Assembly (NCBI GenBank): GCA_032871835.1
Contig: CM065301.1
Span: forward strand, 35,906,405 to 35,970,404
Direction of reading: 5' to 3'
From: Dipteronia dyeriana
Taxonomy: Eukaryota; Streptophyta; Magnoliopsida; Sapindales; Sapindaceae
DNA: 64,000 nucleotides
Part shown: one piece after another, positions 9,559-22,080 of the stretch
Numbering within the stretch: position 1 is the first letter of the stretch
How the letters are laid out: each line of letters opens with the position of its first letter
Notes under the pieces: model-generated
What the model was told of the DNA's origin: nothing
Databases searched by the model: none
Seen by the model: only the letters and a program-made list of their open reading frames with translations
Position numbers and translations under genes: made by a program

Positions 9559-12218
9559 TGTTAGGTTTTAGTTTGTGTTGGCATTAATTCCATATCAAAA
9601 TGATGTTTACTTGTAATGATTTAGTTGTTTAGATTCATGATGATTCAAGCTTCAAGGAAGAAGAAACAACAAGTCAAAGCAAGTTCTAAGTCATCAAGAG
9701 AAAGGATGCAATATGGTTCTGCAAAGGTATACTAAGACCTTATCTTTCTCTTACAAGGCTTAGGCACACACACACACACATATCATACATTTGTGTCCAT
9801 GCATCGTTGTACACCATTATAGGAACACACACACACATATCATACATTTGTGTCTCTGTATCTTTGTGCACCATTACAGGCACACACATACAATTCATTC
9901 ATATGTGTCCCTGCATCGTTGTGCACCATGTATAACACATTCACACACTAAAAGATGAATGCTCATGCATTGGTATGAAAATAACATGTTTTGGAAAATG
10001 GATGGTTGGAGACTATCTCTATGTAGTTTGCATTCTAGTGTGAATTTTGTTTGTGTGAGTATATGTTTAGTATAACATGGATATTGAACTTGGATTTAGT
10101 CTTAAATCATTCTTGATTGAGTTTCGGTCATTTCGGTTACTCATACTATTGATTTCAAGTTCTAAGTCAAAAGATACTACACTTTCAACTCATGTTTCAT
10201 ACATTGCCTTTATCTTCATATATCCAGATGAATTATTATTTTTTGGGTTAAGCTTCTTATATGTCCATGTCCGTGTGAGAGTTATGGTTCCTAATCCATA
10301 AACAGATTAGAATTCTGCATTCGGAGACCGGTGAACAGTCGAAGAACGGGTAGGAAGGTCGAAGGAGAAAGAAGCAAGCAATATCTTCTTTCCGGAGATG
10401 GCGCGTGGCCATCTTGGGGCAAAAGGCTTGCTGCCCTGAGATGCCCACATGCCATCTCAGGCAACTAGCTTGCTTAGCTTCATCTTGCCCCTCTTGGTCA
10501 TTTCACATGTCTAAGTTTCCCACTCCTTTATAAACTCTTTCCCTCTCACATTTCATTCTAAGAAGAAATTCAAACAAATTTGCAGAAATTTTCTCTCTAA
10601 ATGTTCTAACCTTCCAAACACCATAACTTCTTCATTTGAACTCCGATTTCAGTGATTCAAAGTTGAGAGTGTTTATCTATTTATCCTCCATCGTTTCTCT
10701 GAAGGTTTGAGTAATTGTTGCTGCTTTTTTTGGTGTCTAATCATTCAAAAACGGGACTGCACCTAAATCAACTAAGGTATTGATTTTCTCTCAAAGTTTT
10801 CTTTTAAAACTTGGTCAATTGCCTTGGGTTTTCTTCTTCTACATATATTTGTATATTGTGAGTGTTTCGATTTGAGTTTTGAACTCTTTCAAAGCTAGGT
10901 TCAGTTTCAATTGAAATCATTCATGTTGAGTTAGGTTTTGATTTTGCCTATGTTATCACATGTTTGGGATTGTATTGTGCTAGCTTTGATTCTAGGACTA
11001 TTTGATGATCTTTGATTGATTGATTTTGAGAAAAATAGTTCCTCACATGTATTAGGCTCTCTTGGCCCAAATTCTCACATAATACATGTGCTTATGTTCT
11101 TTTGAGCTATTCTTGTGTTTTTATGAATCTATGATTAGGAATATGCTCTAGAACTTTAGCTTAAATCTAATTGACTTTGTCATATGATTTTATCATGTTT
11201 TTGGTTTGTGTGATTTAAACTTTATTTTGTGATTTATTGAACATATCTTATGATTCAAGTTTAGATCTATGCATGTATCTAGGTTGTGATTAATATTGAA
11301 CATATCTTACATAATCTAGATTGATTACACATGCATGACAAACTAGAATATATGTGATTTGTGCATTCATGCTCATGTCTAGTATTTTCCATAGGATGTG
11401 TTGATCATAGCATTCTATGTTGCTTGCTTGTTTGCGTTTTGCATTCATGATCACCTAGATGCCTTGTAAGAAGGAAGTCTTGACAATAGGTGTGAGACCT
11501 ATGGTGTTGAGTAAGAAGTCTTGGCAAGAGGTGTGAAGCCTTGGATTGTCGAGCAAGGAAGTCTTGGCTAGGGTCGGGAGGATCCGGATAGTTGAGCAAG
11601 AAGTCTTGCCTAGAGTTGGGAGAACTCGGATAGGTAAGCAAGGAAGTCTTGACTAGAGTCGTGAGGACTTAGTTGAGCAAGAAGTCTTGCCTTGGGTCGT
11701 GAGGATCCGGATAAGGTGAGCAAGGAAGTCTTGACAAGAGGTGTGAAGCCTCAGATTGTTGAGCATAGGGCGACAACTTCTAGAGTAGGATAGTAGGGTA
11801 GTTTCTAGTTGAAGAGGTCACTTTAGAGATTGTACTTGTCTTATCTACTAGTGGATTTTGTTTGCTGGTGGCTGCTTGCCCGTGGATGTTTCCTCTTCGG
11901 TGGTTTACCATGTTATATCTTGTGTCAACTTTTCTCTATCCTTATCTCTATAATATTTGTATTTTGGATAGAACTCTTTATATATGTTGACTTCCTTTCT
12001 ATAATAAAGATTGTGTATGTGTTACAATTACTTGTTTGTATCAAACTTTGCTTGTGTTTATATATTGATTAATTGTCTTTAATTAATATATATATTGTAA
12101 TACAAGCAATCTAGAGGGACAAACTTTTGTTTGTTTCTAAGGGAGTCGAAAAAGGTATCTAACCTATTCACCCCCCCTCTAGGTTAGCCTTGAGCATTTA
12201 AACGTGATTGTATTTTCA
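9559..12218 (+). repeat. 3' LTR of gag-only element copy 1
   Basis: 2660 bp, TG...CA ends. It retains the two segments missing from the 5' LTR. It has three copies of the CA-rich unit of about 57 bp (about 9760-9930) where the other LTRs have two. The palindrome (10395-10462), TATA box (10527-10534) and 42-bp array (11466-11765) are all present. Confidence 0.85.
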
Positions 12219-12335
12219 CTCACACTTCCAGTTTTCCTTTTCTATCAAATTTCAAAAAATCCTTATGCTTTCCTTCGCCTTCTTATAATGTCCTCTCTTT
12301 TCCTTCAGTTTTCAAACCAAATACCCATAGAGACC

Positions 12336-13632
12336 ATGTCGTTCTCCAATAATGATAGCATCAATAGGCTGGTAGAGGGTAACTCACTGAGTCTTGCTCA
12401 TGGGAAATGAGCTCATGAGGAGGGCAGTGAAGAGAGCGACATCCCTTAACTTCATCTGTGTAGCTGTTCTAGCCGGAGTGTTGCTATCGTGGTCGACTTC
12501 TCGAATAATCCAGATGCCCCATTGAAGATAGTTGAAGGGGATTCGGGAAAGGAATTGGGTGAGGTCAAATCCAGTGGAGATCACACCGAGGTTGTCGTTG
12601 TTGCTCAGGGAGAGGTGCTCTCTCTCCTTCATGATTTCAGGATCATACCTGACTCTATCGCTATAGCTGAATCGATCAATTGTTTAAGGATGAAATTCAA
12701 CATCCCTAATAGCATTACAATCGCCATTCCCCATAGGAGGAACGATGTGTGCAGTACTCCATTCGGCGTACTCCCTATTCATAATGCTGGTTTCTAATAC
12801 GGGGTAAGGTTGCCTCTCTATCTGTCTCTTCGTAGGGCACTTCTCGCCCTCTAACTCGCTCCCCTCCAATTGATTCTAGAGTTTTAGAGGAACATGGTAG
12901 GTTTTCTTGTACTGTGGAAGGAGCAATACATGAAGGATAATGTTGATAGGGAATCGGGATTAGGTGAGCTGAGATTCCTTTTTCGGATTAGTGCTCTAAT
13001 TCCTAGTCCCAAGGGGCAATTCTATGCTCGGGTGAAGAACAACTTGAAGTTTATTGTACCAGGTGCTACCAAGGAAGATGAATTCTGGAAGGAGGAATGG
13101 GTGGTAGTTGGCAGAGACTGGGGAACTCTGTTTACATAGGGGGGATGAAGTTCCAGGTCCTTACTTGGTTCGGTAACAAGCCTGACTAGGAGAATGCTTC
13201 TCTGACCCCTGAGTCTAGGGAGATCCTTGAGGTGATTGTCAAGCGGAAATTCGTCAACTTGGAGTATCCTACTTTGGATGCTTATGATCTATGCTAGGTG
13301 AACCGGTACTTGTGCATCTCTACTGCTTGCCAAGGTATGATGCACCTCTCTGTTCCTGTTGAGGTGTGTTTCCTGCTTGTTATTGGTGTATTCTAAATCC
13401 TTGCTAACTTTTACAGTTCTGCTGTCCCATTACCGGTTCAAGGAGAGTCTAGACTGCTAGAAGATTCACTTTCTCCTCTAATTCCTACCCCACCTGGATC
13501 CTCTATCATTCAAACTGCTAGAACCCCTCCTCCTCCTACTACCTTGGCGAGGGATGGTAAACGCATACGTATTTCAGTCAGGATTCCCAAGGTACCTCTC
13601 TTCTTTCCTCATATACGTACGTCTCAAACGGG
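12336..13632 (+). pseudogene. PF04195-like transposon gene A, 5' part
   Basis: Homologous to gene B at 36826-37900: both start with ATG-TCG and share a VEG motif, SIDxL-K, and a V-FLVLW segment followed by KGQFYARVKNNLKFIVPGA. That order (IPxH block, then FLVLW, then W-x2-GRD) matches the 'putative gypsy type transposon' domain (PF04195), found in plants in extra ORFs of Tat-like elements. Reading is broken by stops and shifts. A candidate intron is at 13335-13416. The gene is cut at 13637 by the copia insertion and resumes at 33642. It is antisense to the pol of its own element. Function is unknown. Confidence 0.6.
13335..13416 (+). other. Candidate intron in gene A
   Basis: Donor AAG/GTATGA and acceptor CTAACTTTTACAG, with a likely branch site CTAAC. 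The 82-bp interval aligns with 37824-37896 in gene B. Conserved position in two copies supports it; no transcript data were available. Confidence 0.45.
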
Positions 13633-13637
13633 CGTAT
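13633..13637. repeat. Target site duplication of the autonomous-type copia element (left)
   Basis: CGTAT, repeated exactly at 33637-33641. With it removed, gene A reads across from 13637 to 33642 in line with gene B. Confidence 0.9.
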
Positions 13638-15827
13638 TATTGTGATTATGCTCGTTAGCAAGAGTATAATCATGTATTTGTCAATCTTTTCATATTAATA
13701 AAGTGATTTCTAGTTTAACAAATCCTATAGCATTTATAGTTTAATTATTATAATTGTCAAAAGTAAATAATCATAAGATCAAAAAACTATGAGAAAAAAA
13801 GAATTATTCATACAAGTAGATATGTATGAGGTAGACACAATTCTTTTGTTAGTCTTGAATAATATTCACAACTTAAGAAAAAGGTTGGCGTCTTTATCTT
13901 GTCAAAGTTGTAGATTCTTTTGCTAGCATTTGAGTGGGATCAAATGTGTTTTGATGAGTCTAAAATCATCAAAGTGTGGTGTCTTTGTGCAAATGAATCT
14001 AGTGCATTGGGTGCATTGAATCGGATCACAATGAAATACTTTATCTAGAACCATCAATGGATAAAAGTTTTCATTTGAAGACAATCAGAGAGTCTATCTC
14101 ATTCCTGAGATAAATGATGGACTTATGGTTGCAAGTGTTATCATTTGAGCTATCAATGAGTACGATTATATGACATAGTCTACAATCGATAGTTTGGTGG
14201 TATTCATTTGTTAATCGATAGAGGACTTCATTTATAGATATGGACATCGTGGCTCCGTTTATTAAATGAGAGTAGAATATTATCATATGGATGTTTTGAG
14301 GTATTGGATATTAAATCTTAACGTTAAGTTTTCAATAGTGTCTATTGAAACATGGCTTCTAGACAACTTAAAATATCCAAGTTCAAAATGTGGTCATATG
14401 AGTAAATATGGTGACTTGGAGAGCTATAGGCGGTCTATGAGCTCTTGGCGATTACTGATATTCTTCACGAGGATACACTTTCTCTAATAAGGTTGTCTAG
14501 GGTATGAATGAGTAGCATCAACTTATTCTATCTTTATTTAAGAGTTCAATTTTAGTTCTTTAGTGGAATGAGCTAAAATTAAATATACCGGACCTAAGTG
14601 AATCATTTGTTGACTGTGATTGGGTTGTGTCTATTGGAGCTTAAATTTAGATAGTCCGCCAAGATCCCCAATCCACATGAACTTGCATGGATCACTTGAT
14701 AAATTCTACCGGACCAATTTAGGGGTCCATCTAGAATTGTATTAAAGCATGTGGACTTGTTTCTTTTTGTAAGAATGAGTCTAGTTCACATGTGAACTTT
14801 TTATTAAGGTCCAATGAATTTAATAAAATAAGAAAAATAATATATATGCCTATATAATGTCATGGGCGGCAAGGCTAATATATAAAAAGCCTAAAATATT
14901 ATATTATATTTTATTATTTAATTAAATAAAAATTAATTAATTTGTTGATTAATTAATTATTCAATTAAAAGCCAAAATCTTATTCCTAATAGGAGAATGG
15001 CTCCTAATATTATACTACTGTTGGTAGTATAATTAATATTAAAGACTATATTTGATAAGTAGATAAATAAAAAGAATTATTTATCTAGTCAAATTAGGAA
15101 GTCTTTAATATGGTCACAAATACAATAATGAGTTGGATTAGGAGTCTTGGTGTAGGAAAGAATTCATTTTGGAAAAGGATTCTTGGTCACTAAGTAAATC
15201 CACCTATGAATAGTATTCTTGCCTACCAAGTAAATCATTTTTAGGAGAGGATTTGTGAACCTATAAATATAGGTTGTAAATTTCAACCAAGCCTTAGTTT
15301 TTGGTGTAAGAAGTTGTTCTTTATTTTTTTTTATTGTAAAGAAAATAAATTTCGTCCAACTCATTGTGTGAAGAATTCGGCCAAGCATAGAGAAAAGAGG
15401 GAACATTTTTGTTTTCGATAGTACACTAGTATCCTTTGCATCAAAAGGGTTTTGTGAACAACATCGAATCAAGGTTCACGCAAGTTTCAATCAAATTGAT
15501 TAATAATTCACAAGTGACCGGACGTTCTTGGTTTTTCTCTTGGGGGATTGTATTGACTAACAAAGAAGAAGATTTTGTTTGTTTCCACCCTCAGGTATAC
15601 AATTAAAAGAAAGGGAGCCCACACTCCTAGGTGATTCACGTTCATGATTGGATTGGAAGATCTTATGGATTCAATTTAACGCTAGTTCAATCGTAAAAAA
15701 AAAAGGTACGATACTTTTTATATACATCAATTAATCTAGGGTTATGGTTCTTGTTATTAAAAAGGGAAAATTTTTATTTATACCCTAATCCTAATTTTCA
15801 CGCTTCCGTTGCACGATTTCCTTTGCA
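13638..15827 (+). repeat. 5' LTR of copia element
   Basis: 2190 bp. It starts TATTGTG where the 3' LTR has TGTTGGG, and ends in TTTGCA before the PBS. The TATA box is at 15261-15272. A long AT-rich tract lies at about 14820-15000. Confidence 0.85.
15261..15272 (+). promoter_or_regulatory. TATA box of copia LTR
   Basis: CTATAAATATAGG in the 5' LTR; the same element occurs in the 3' LTR near 33065. Plausible promoter for the genomic RNA. Confidence 0.6.
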
Positions 15828-15829
15828 AT

Positions 15830-15841
15830 TGGTATCAGAGC
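15830..15841 (+). promoter_or_regulatory. Primer binding site of copia element
   Basis: TGGTATCAGAGC, two bases after the LTR end at 15827; complementary to initiator methionine tRNA. Confidence 0.9.
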
Positions 15842-17223
15842 CTAGTTGTACCCTTGATTAATTGATGTATGTGTTTGTGAATCTTTTTCTTTTTATTGTA
15901 TATATGCATGTTTTTAGAAAGAGATGACACTCTAGGTATTCACATATATATTTACATTGGAATGTATGGATATACATATATATATATATATATGTTTTAT
16001 ATGTGGATTGTTATTGCTCAATTTTGGTCATAGAATTTCAATGTATTTTGTTTTGGGATAGTAACAAGAAGGGTGGCCTATCATCGCCATAATTTCCTTC
16101 TTGGTAGTTGCTAAATTTTTATTTATTTTGCTATTGTCATAAAAATACTGCACTATATTTTTTTAAAATTGCAGTATTTTTTTATTTAAAATTCTTCTGA
16201 AATACATTCAAGTATCGAAAACTCGAAGGTTTGAAGAATTGGAAGCAACCGGAACAAGCTTGGGACTATGCGAGCCACAGCAACAAACGTGCGTGCAAAT
16301 AGCACGCGGCCACGTTTGTTGTGGCATGGGTTGTGCACGGCAGCCCCATGAAATCCATGTGCTGCGTATGGCAGCAATTTATGGGGTTGTGGCATGCGCA
16401 TGCCCATAGGAGGAAGCCAAGGGTGCGCACACCCATGGGAGGTAGCCGAGGGAGTCCAAACGACGAAGGTCGCGTGAAGACTTGGTCGCCAAGAAAGGAG
16501 TTTTTCGTATTCCAAGACATATGTTATTTACTTGCTTTTCTAGGATGTACCAAAATTGTAGCTATTTATATTTTTGTAAATATTATGTTTGTCATTGTTT
16601 GATAACATGTCATATAGAATATGAGTGCCACTCATATATCTCTTTTGGTATGAACATGCATTGAATGATTTAGGTATCTAATTGGCATCTAGATAACTTG
16701 GTAAATCATTCTATGGAATTCAATCATAGGCCTTAAACAATTGAGTGGGAGAATGCGTTTTGGAACACCTACGGCCTCCAAGTTTAGTTGAGCTTTATGT
16801 TTCGTGTAATAACCTCCCAAGAGGTATTTATGAACAAAATTTAGGAAGATACTTCCTTACAAGGATAGACTAGACAATTAGCCCAAACGATATCAACTCC
16901 GAAAGGAGGGATATTCGTGAGGGATTATATTGAAGGTCTATAACTTGGTAACACACTCAATGTAATTTTATTAATATCCTCATAAGAGTTCTTGTTAATA
17001 AAATTGCAAGGCTAAAATTGAAAACGTTGGTTGTTATGTTAACAATTAGGTGGGATTTAGTCCAACTAGTAAATGGTGTGAACTCCCAAAGGAGGAGTGA
17101 CATTTATGGGTGTTGGATCACCCGTTGAATTTTACGATTGAATTATTTTATTTTTAATTCAAGATAAATATTCAGAAGTGCTATATTGTGATTATTTACT
17201 TATATAATTATTAAAAAGAAACC
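15842..17223 (+). other. Long untranslated leader of copia element
   Basis: About 1.4 kb between PBS and gag with no convincing ORF. It holds an AT run (15975-15993), a GC-rich island with long inverted repeats (16264-16452), and several CTCC...GGAGG type short inverted repeats between 16800 and 17110. A long structured leader is usual for this copia group. Confidence 0.6.
16274..16325. repeat. Long inverted repeat in the copia leader
   Basis: GCCACAGCAACAAACGTG on the left pairs with CACGTTTGTTGTGGC on the right; an inner GTGC/GCAC stem closes a small AT-rich loop. The surrounding GC-rich block to 16452 contains further near-palindromes (GGGTGCGCACACCC). ORFs on both strands here are shadows. 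Confidence 0.75.
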
Positions 17224-18000
17224 ATGACCCATCTCTAATCAACTTCCTAAAAGATAATACTTTACCTGATGATAATTATGTCACATAGAAAAAGGAAAAT
17301 TGGGCTGTTGTTGAAAGTTGAAAAGCATAAGTTGATTCTGTGCACTCCTAAACCACCTACTCCTACTAATGAATCTACTCATGAGCAAAGAGATGAGTAT
17401 CAGCACTGGGAGTCTTCAGATGAGATGGCTAAATGTTATATTATGGCCACTATCTTCGGCGTGTTGCAACAGCAACATGAAGGGATGGAGACTGTTGCCG
17501 ATATAATGATGTCTCTAGGGGAGATGTTTGCTATAAGGTCTAGGATGACTAAGAGAGAGGTAGTGACTGCTTTCAAGAATCTTAGGATGAAACCTGGAAA
17601 GACTGTGAAAGATCACATGATGAAAGTCATAGCACATCTCAACATTGCTGAATTGGTTGGTGCTGAGATAGATGGTGAGATGAAAATTGACATTATCATC
17701 AACTCACTATCAGATTCCTTTGATCAGTTCAAGTTGGACTACACCTTGAACAATAAGGAATACACCTTGCAAGGCCTGATGCAAGATGTTCAAAGCACCA
17801 AGAAAATCCTTGTGAAAGGCAAGGGTCAATAGATTTATATGCTTGGTAAGTTGCTACTGTTAAAGACCCGTAAGAAGGTCAAGAGACAACAGAAGAAAAA
17901 GCAGCTTGGGCCTTCATAGAAGGAGACCAAGAAAGTAACCAAGATCAAAGGGAAGTGTTTCCTTTGTGGTGAAAAAGGGTTAAAGGAATAGACTGAATAA
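17224..18000 (+). pseudogene. gag: Copia gag pseudogene (Angela/Tork-like)
   Basis: ATG at 17224 fits the start of this gag type; early stops and shifts follow, and the frame 17269-17832 is open. Recognisable blocks are AKCYIMATI, MKPGKTVKDHMMKVIAHLN and GAEIDGEMKIDIIINSLSDSF, the standard gag core of the group. The zinc knuckle is truncated: KGKCFLCGEKG keeps two cysteines (from 17956), but the histidine and last cysteine are gone because of the deletion that also took the protease. Confidence 0.85.
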
Positions 18001-18500
18001 GAATGAATTCAACTTGCGTTTAGGCAACGAAGAGTTGGTGTCTGCTAGTGCAGTGGGAGATATTAGAATCAATTTAGATTCTTATAGGCATTTAGATTTA
18101 ATAAACGTTTATTATGTACCTCAATTCAAGAGGAATTTAATTTTAGTTTCTTGTTTAAATAAATTTGGTTATTCGGTTACTTTTAATAAAGCTTTTATTA
18201 TTAGTAAGAATGACAAAATTATTTGTAAAGGTATATTGGAAAATGGTTTATTCTATTTCCATAGAAATATCTCTCATTTGTTAGACATAGAATCAACGAA
18301 ACCTAATCATAAAAGAGTGAAATTATAAAAAGATGAAATCTACCTATGGCATTTGTACCTAGGTCATATTAAATTAAATAGGATTAAAAGATTGGTTAGT
18401 GACGGACCTGTAAGTGACTTAAAGATTAATGATCTACCAACTTGTGAATCTTGTGTGGAAGGTAAAATGACCAAAAGGTCATTCACGACCAAAGGCAATG
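18001..18500 (+). pseudogene. pol: Protease tail and pre-integrase zinc domain remnant of copia pol
   Basis: The sequence resumes with LRLGNEELVSASAVGDI, which in intact elements lies some 30-40 residues after the protease DSG motif; the catalytic part is missing. The YYVPQFKRNLILVSCLNKFGY segment follows, then the GAG_pre-integrs zinc domain ([20 protein letters not shown]) at 18340-18495, with a TAA at 18328. Confidence 0.8.
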
Positions 18501-19115
18501 TTTAGGATTGATACACACTAATGTGTGTGGTCATATGAGCATTCAAGCCAGAGGTGGATATGAGTACTTCATCACTTTCACGGATGATCACTCAACATTT
18601 GGCTATGTGTATCTCATAAGACATAAGTCGGATGCTTTTGACATGTTTAAAGCATTTAAAGTTGATGTAGAAAATCAGCTTGAGAAACGCATAAAAATCT
18701 TGAGTTCTGATCGTGGTGGAAAATATCTACCTGGTGAGTTTCAACAATATCTTATTGATAATGGGATAATTTCTCAATTTTCTGCACTACGTACACCTCA
18801 ACAAAATGGGGTGGCTGAAAGGAGAAATATAACTCTTTTAGACATGGTTAGGTCTATGTTGAGTTATTCACTGCTTCCTAATTCTTTTTGGGGATATGCT
18901 TTACAAACTGCCATGTACATTCTAAACGATGTACCATCTAAGTCGGTTCCTAAAACACCGCATGAGTTATGGACCGAGTGAAAGCCTAGTTTACAACACT
19001 TAAGGATATTTGGATATCCTGCACACGTGTTAAAAGGAAAGACAGAAAAGATGGAGTCCCGTTCAGAAACATGCATATTTGTAGGGTATATAGAAAGTAT
19101 TTGTTTCAACAAATG
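18501..19115 (+). pseudogene. pol: Copia integrase catalytic core
   Basis: The rve core is open from 18508 to 18981 and carries the DDE triad: D in ITFTDDHS, D in SSDRGGKY, and E in [11 protein letters not shown]. The [30 protein letters not shown] block follows, then a stop and a shifted LRIFGYPAHVLK block that ends the integrase. Its job was insertion of the cDNA into host DNA. Confidence 0.85.
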
Positions 19116-20127
19116 GTAAATTTATGGAAGAGGACTATGTGAATAATTTTGTGCCTAAAAGTAGAATTGTCCTAAAGGAGTTTTCAGGAGATACAATTCC
19201 ACAAGAGGTTTTACAACCTAGCCCAATTGTAAGTTCTATACAAATACAAGATCAACAATCTACCATACCTCATTGTAGTGGGAGGGTTAGTAGTCAACCC
19301 GAGAGATACATTGGTTTAAGAGAATTTGTAGAGAATCTACCGGACGATGATGATCCCTATACGTACAAGGAAGCAACGGAAGATGTTGATAGTCACCATT
19401 TGCAAAAGGCAATGCAATCTGAAATTGAATCTATGTTCAAAAACAAAGTCCAGTCTCTTGTAGACTTGCCTAAAGGGATAAAACCCATCAGGTGCAAGTG
19501 GGTATATAAGAGGAAAAGAGGAATGGATGGAAAGGTGGAAACCTTTAAAGCTATTGGTATATAAAGGTTATACATGGAAGAAAGGTATCGATTATGGAGA
19601 AACATTCTCTCCTGTGGCCATGCCTATATCCATTAGGATACTCTTATCCATTGCAACATCTTTAGACCTAGAGATTTGGCAAATGGACGTCAAGACAACT
19701 TTCCTTAATAGAAGTCTTGACGAAAGCATCTATATGATGCAACCAGAAGGATTCATTGAAAAAGTCCAAGAGGAAAGGGTATGCAAGTTGCAAATATCCA
19801 TATATGGATTGAAGCAAACATCTAGATCCTGGAACATAAGGTTCGATCAAGTCATGAAAAGTTTTGGATTTATTCAAAACCTTGATGAACCATGTGTATG
19901 CAAAAGGATTAAAGGTGACAAGTTGGTTTTCCTAGTTCTTTACGTTGAGGATATACTACTCATCGGAAGCGACGTAGGTGTATTGACATCAGTAAAAGAA
20001 TGGTTACCAAAACAAATTGATATGAAAGACTTACGAGAAACAAGTTATATTCTTGGTATCCAAGTCATAAAGGAATGGAAAGAATAGAACGACTGCATTA
20101 TCCCAAGCTTCATACATAGAAAAAATC
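19116..20127 (+). pseudogene. pol: Copia reverse transcriptase
   Basis: Domains in order: linker (19124-19380), RT start (WVYKRKRGMDGKVETFKA), a frameshift near 19550, GYTWKKGIDYGETFSPVA, LEIWQMDVKTTFLN, and the catalytic box. The box reads LYVEDILLIGS where active copia enzymes have YVDD, so a catalytic aspartate is replaced by glutamate. The frame ends at 20087; a second shift separates it from the following segment. Not functional. Confidence 0.85.
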
Positions 20128-20928
20128 TTGTCTAGGTTTTCCATGCAAGATTCCAAGAAAGGTATGTTACCTTTCATACATGGAATCAAAATTTCCAAGG
20201 AACAAATTCCTAAGAATGGGCATGAAGAGCAATTCATGAGTAGGGTTCCATATGCTTCGTCAGTTGGAAGTCTTATGTATGCAATGGTCTGCACTAGACC
20301 AGATATTTGTTTTGTTGTGGGCATAGTTATCAGGTTTCAATCGAAACCTGGTCCTGATCACTGGACGATAGTCAAGCATAATTTCAAGTATCTCGGGTGA
20401 ACGAGAGATTATATGTTTGTATACTCTGGAGGGGATTTAATTCCCGTTGGGTATATAGATTTAGATTTTCAGTCAGATTCTGACCCCAAGAGATCAACAT
20501 CAGGATCCGTGTTAACTATTGGAGGAAGGGCAATCATATGGAGGAGTATCAAGCAATCTTGTATTGCTGATTCCACCATGGAAGCCGAGTATGTTGCCGC
20601 ATGTGAGGCTGCTAAAGAGATTGTCTGGCTCCGACAATTCTTGATTGACTTGGAAATGGTTCCTGTTGCGAATAAGCAGATCACTATCTATTGTGACAAT
20701 AGTGGAGCAGTGGCTAATGTGAGAGAACCAAGAAGTCATAAAAGAGGGAAGCACATTGAAATAAAGTATCACCTTCTAAGGGAAATTATGCATAGGGGTG
20801 ACGTGTCGATTACCAAGATCGCGTCAGTAGATAATCTAGCGGATCCGTTTACAAAGGCTCCTCTACAAATAAGTTTTGATGGGCATCTAGAGAACATGGG
20901 GATGAGAGATATGAAACATTCGCTATAG
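20128..20928 (+). pseudogene. pol: Copia RT connection and RNase H
   Basis: 20128-20400 is the connection (PYASSVGSLMYAMVCTRPDI); 20413-20928 is RNase H with GYIDLDFQSD (the usual DAD aspartate is altered), STSGSVLTIGG, EAEYVAACEAAKE, YCDNSGAV and HIEIKYHLLREI. It ends with TKAPLQISFDGHLENMGMRD and a stop at 20928, close before the PPT. Confidence 0.85.
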
Positions 20929-20931
20929 ATC

Positions 20932-20942
20932 AAGTGGGAGAT
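20932..20942 (+). promoter_or_regulatory. Polypurine tract of copia element
   Basis: AAGTGGGAGAT directly before TGTTGGG, the start of the 3' LTR. Confidence 0.8.
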
Positions 20943-22080
20943 TGTTGGGATTATGCTTGATAGCAAGAGTATAATAATGTATTTGACAATCTTTTCATTT
21001 TAATAAAGTGATTTCTAGTTTAACAAATCTTATAGCATTTATAGTTTAGTTATTATAATTGTCAAAAGTAAATAATCATAAGGTCAAAAGACTATGAGAA
21101 AAGAAGAATTTTTCATACATCTACATATGTATGACGTAGACACAATTCTTTAGTTAGTCTTGAATAATATTCACAACTTAGGAAAAAGGTTGGGCGCCTT
21201 TATCTTGTCAAAGTTGTAGATTCTTTTGCTAGCATTTGAGTGGGATCAAATGTGTTATGATGAGTCTAAAATCATCAAAGTGTGGTGTCTTTGGGAAAAA
21301 GAATCTAGTGCACTGGGTGCATTGAATCGGATCACAATGAAATGCTTTATCTAGAACCGTCAATGGATAAAAGTTTTCATTTGAAGACAATCAGAGAGTC
21401 TATCTCAATCCTGAGATAAATGATGAACTTATGGTTACAAGTGTTATCATTTGAGCTATCAATGAGTACGCTTATATGGCATAGTCTATCCTCGATAGTT
21501 TGGTGGTATTCATTTTGTTAATCGATAGAGGACTTCATTTATAGATATGGACATCGTAGCTCCATTTATTAATCGGATCATATGGATGTTTTGAGGTATT
21601 GGATATTAAATCTTAACGTTAAGTTTTCAATAGTATCTATTGAAACATGGCTTCTGGACAAGTCAAATTATCCAAGTTTAAAATGTGGTCATATGAGTAA
21701 ATATGGTAATTTGGGGAGCTATAGGCGGTCTATGATCTCTTGCCGATTACTGGTATTCTTCACGAGGATACACTTTCTCTATTAAGATTGTCTGGGGTAT
21801 GAATGAGAAATATTAACTTATTCAATCTTTATTTAAGAGTTCAATTTTAGTTCTTTAGTGGAATGAACTAAAATTAATAGATTGGACATAAGTGAATCAT
21901 TTGTTGATTGTGATTAGGTTATGTTTATTGAAGCTTAAATTTAGATAGCCCGCCAAGATCCTCAATCCACATGAACTTGCATGGATCACTTGATATATTC
22001 TACCGAAACAATTTAGGGGTCCATCTAGAATTGTATTAAGGTATGAGAACTTGTTTCTTTTTGTAAGAAGGAGTCTAGTT
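20943..22080 (+). repeat. 3' LTR of copia element, left part
   Basis: Collinear with 13638-14780 of the 5' LTR, then interrupted at 22080 by the gag-only element copy 2. The last five bases TAGTT are its target site. Confidence 0.9.
22076..22080. repeat. Target site duplication of gag-only element copy 2 (left)
   Basis: TAGTT, repeated exactly at 32600-32604. Removing the insertion and one copy restores collinearity with the copia 5' LTR at about 14780. Confidence 0.95.

Larger units (their letters stand above)
2127..12218 (+). mobile_element. Non-autonomous SIRE/Maximus-like copia element, copy 1 (gag plus plant transposon protein ORF)
   Basis: A 10.1-kb LTR element with LTRs at 2127-4476 and 9559-12218, an initiator-Met PBS, a gag pseudogene (4561-6343), an unassigned 1.7-kb section, a sense ORF of the plant transposon protein type (8031-9091) and a purine-rich PPT. 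The first base of the 5' LTR is A where the other LTRs have TG. No protease, integrase, RT or RNase H is recognisable. Gag with two CCHC knuckles separated by a coiled-coil region resembles the SIRE/Maximus lineage. The element is inserted in the leader of element A. Movement must have depended on enzymes from another element. Confidence 0.8.

Noticed and set aside
16186..16602. Three overlapping ORFs on both strands in the copia leader
   Set aside because: They arise from the inverted-repeat GC island.
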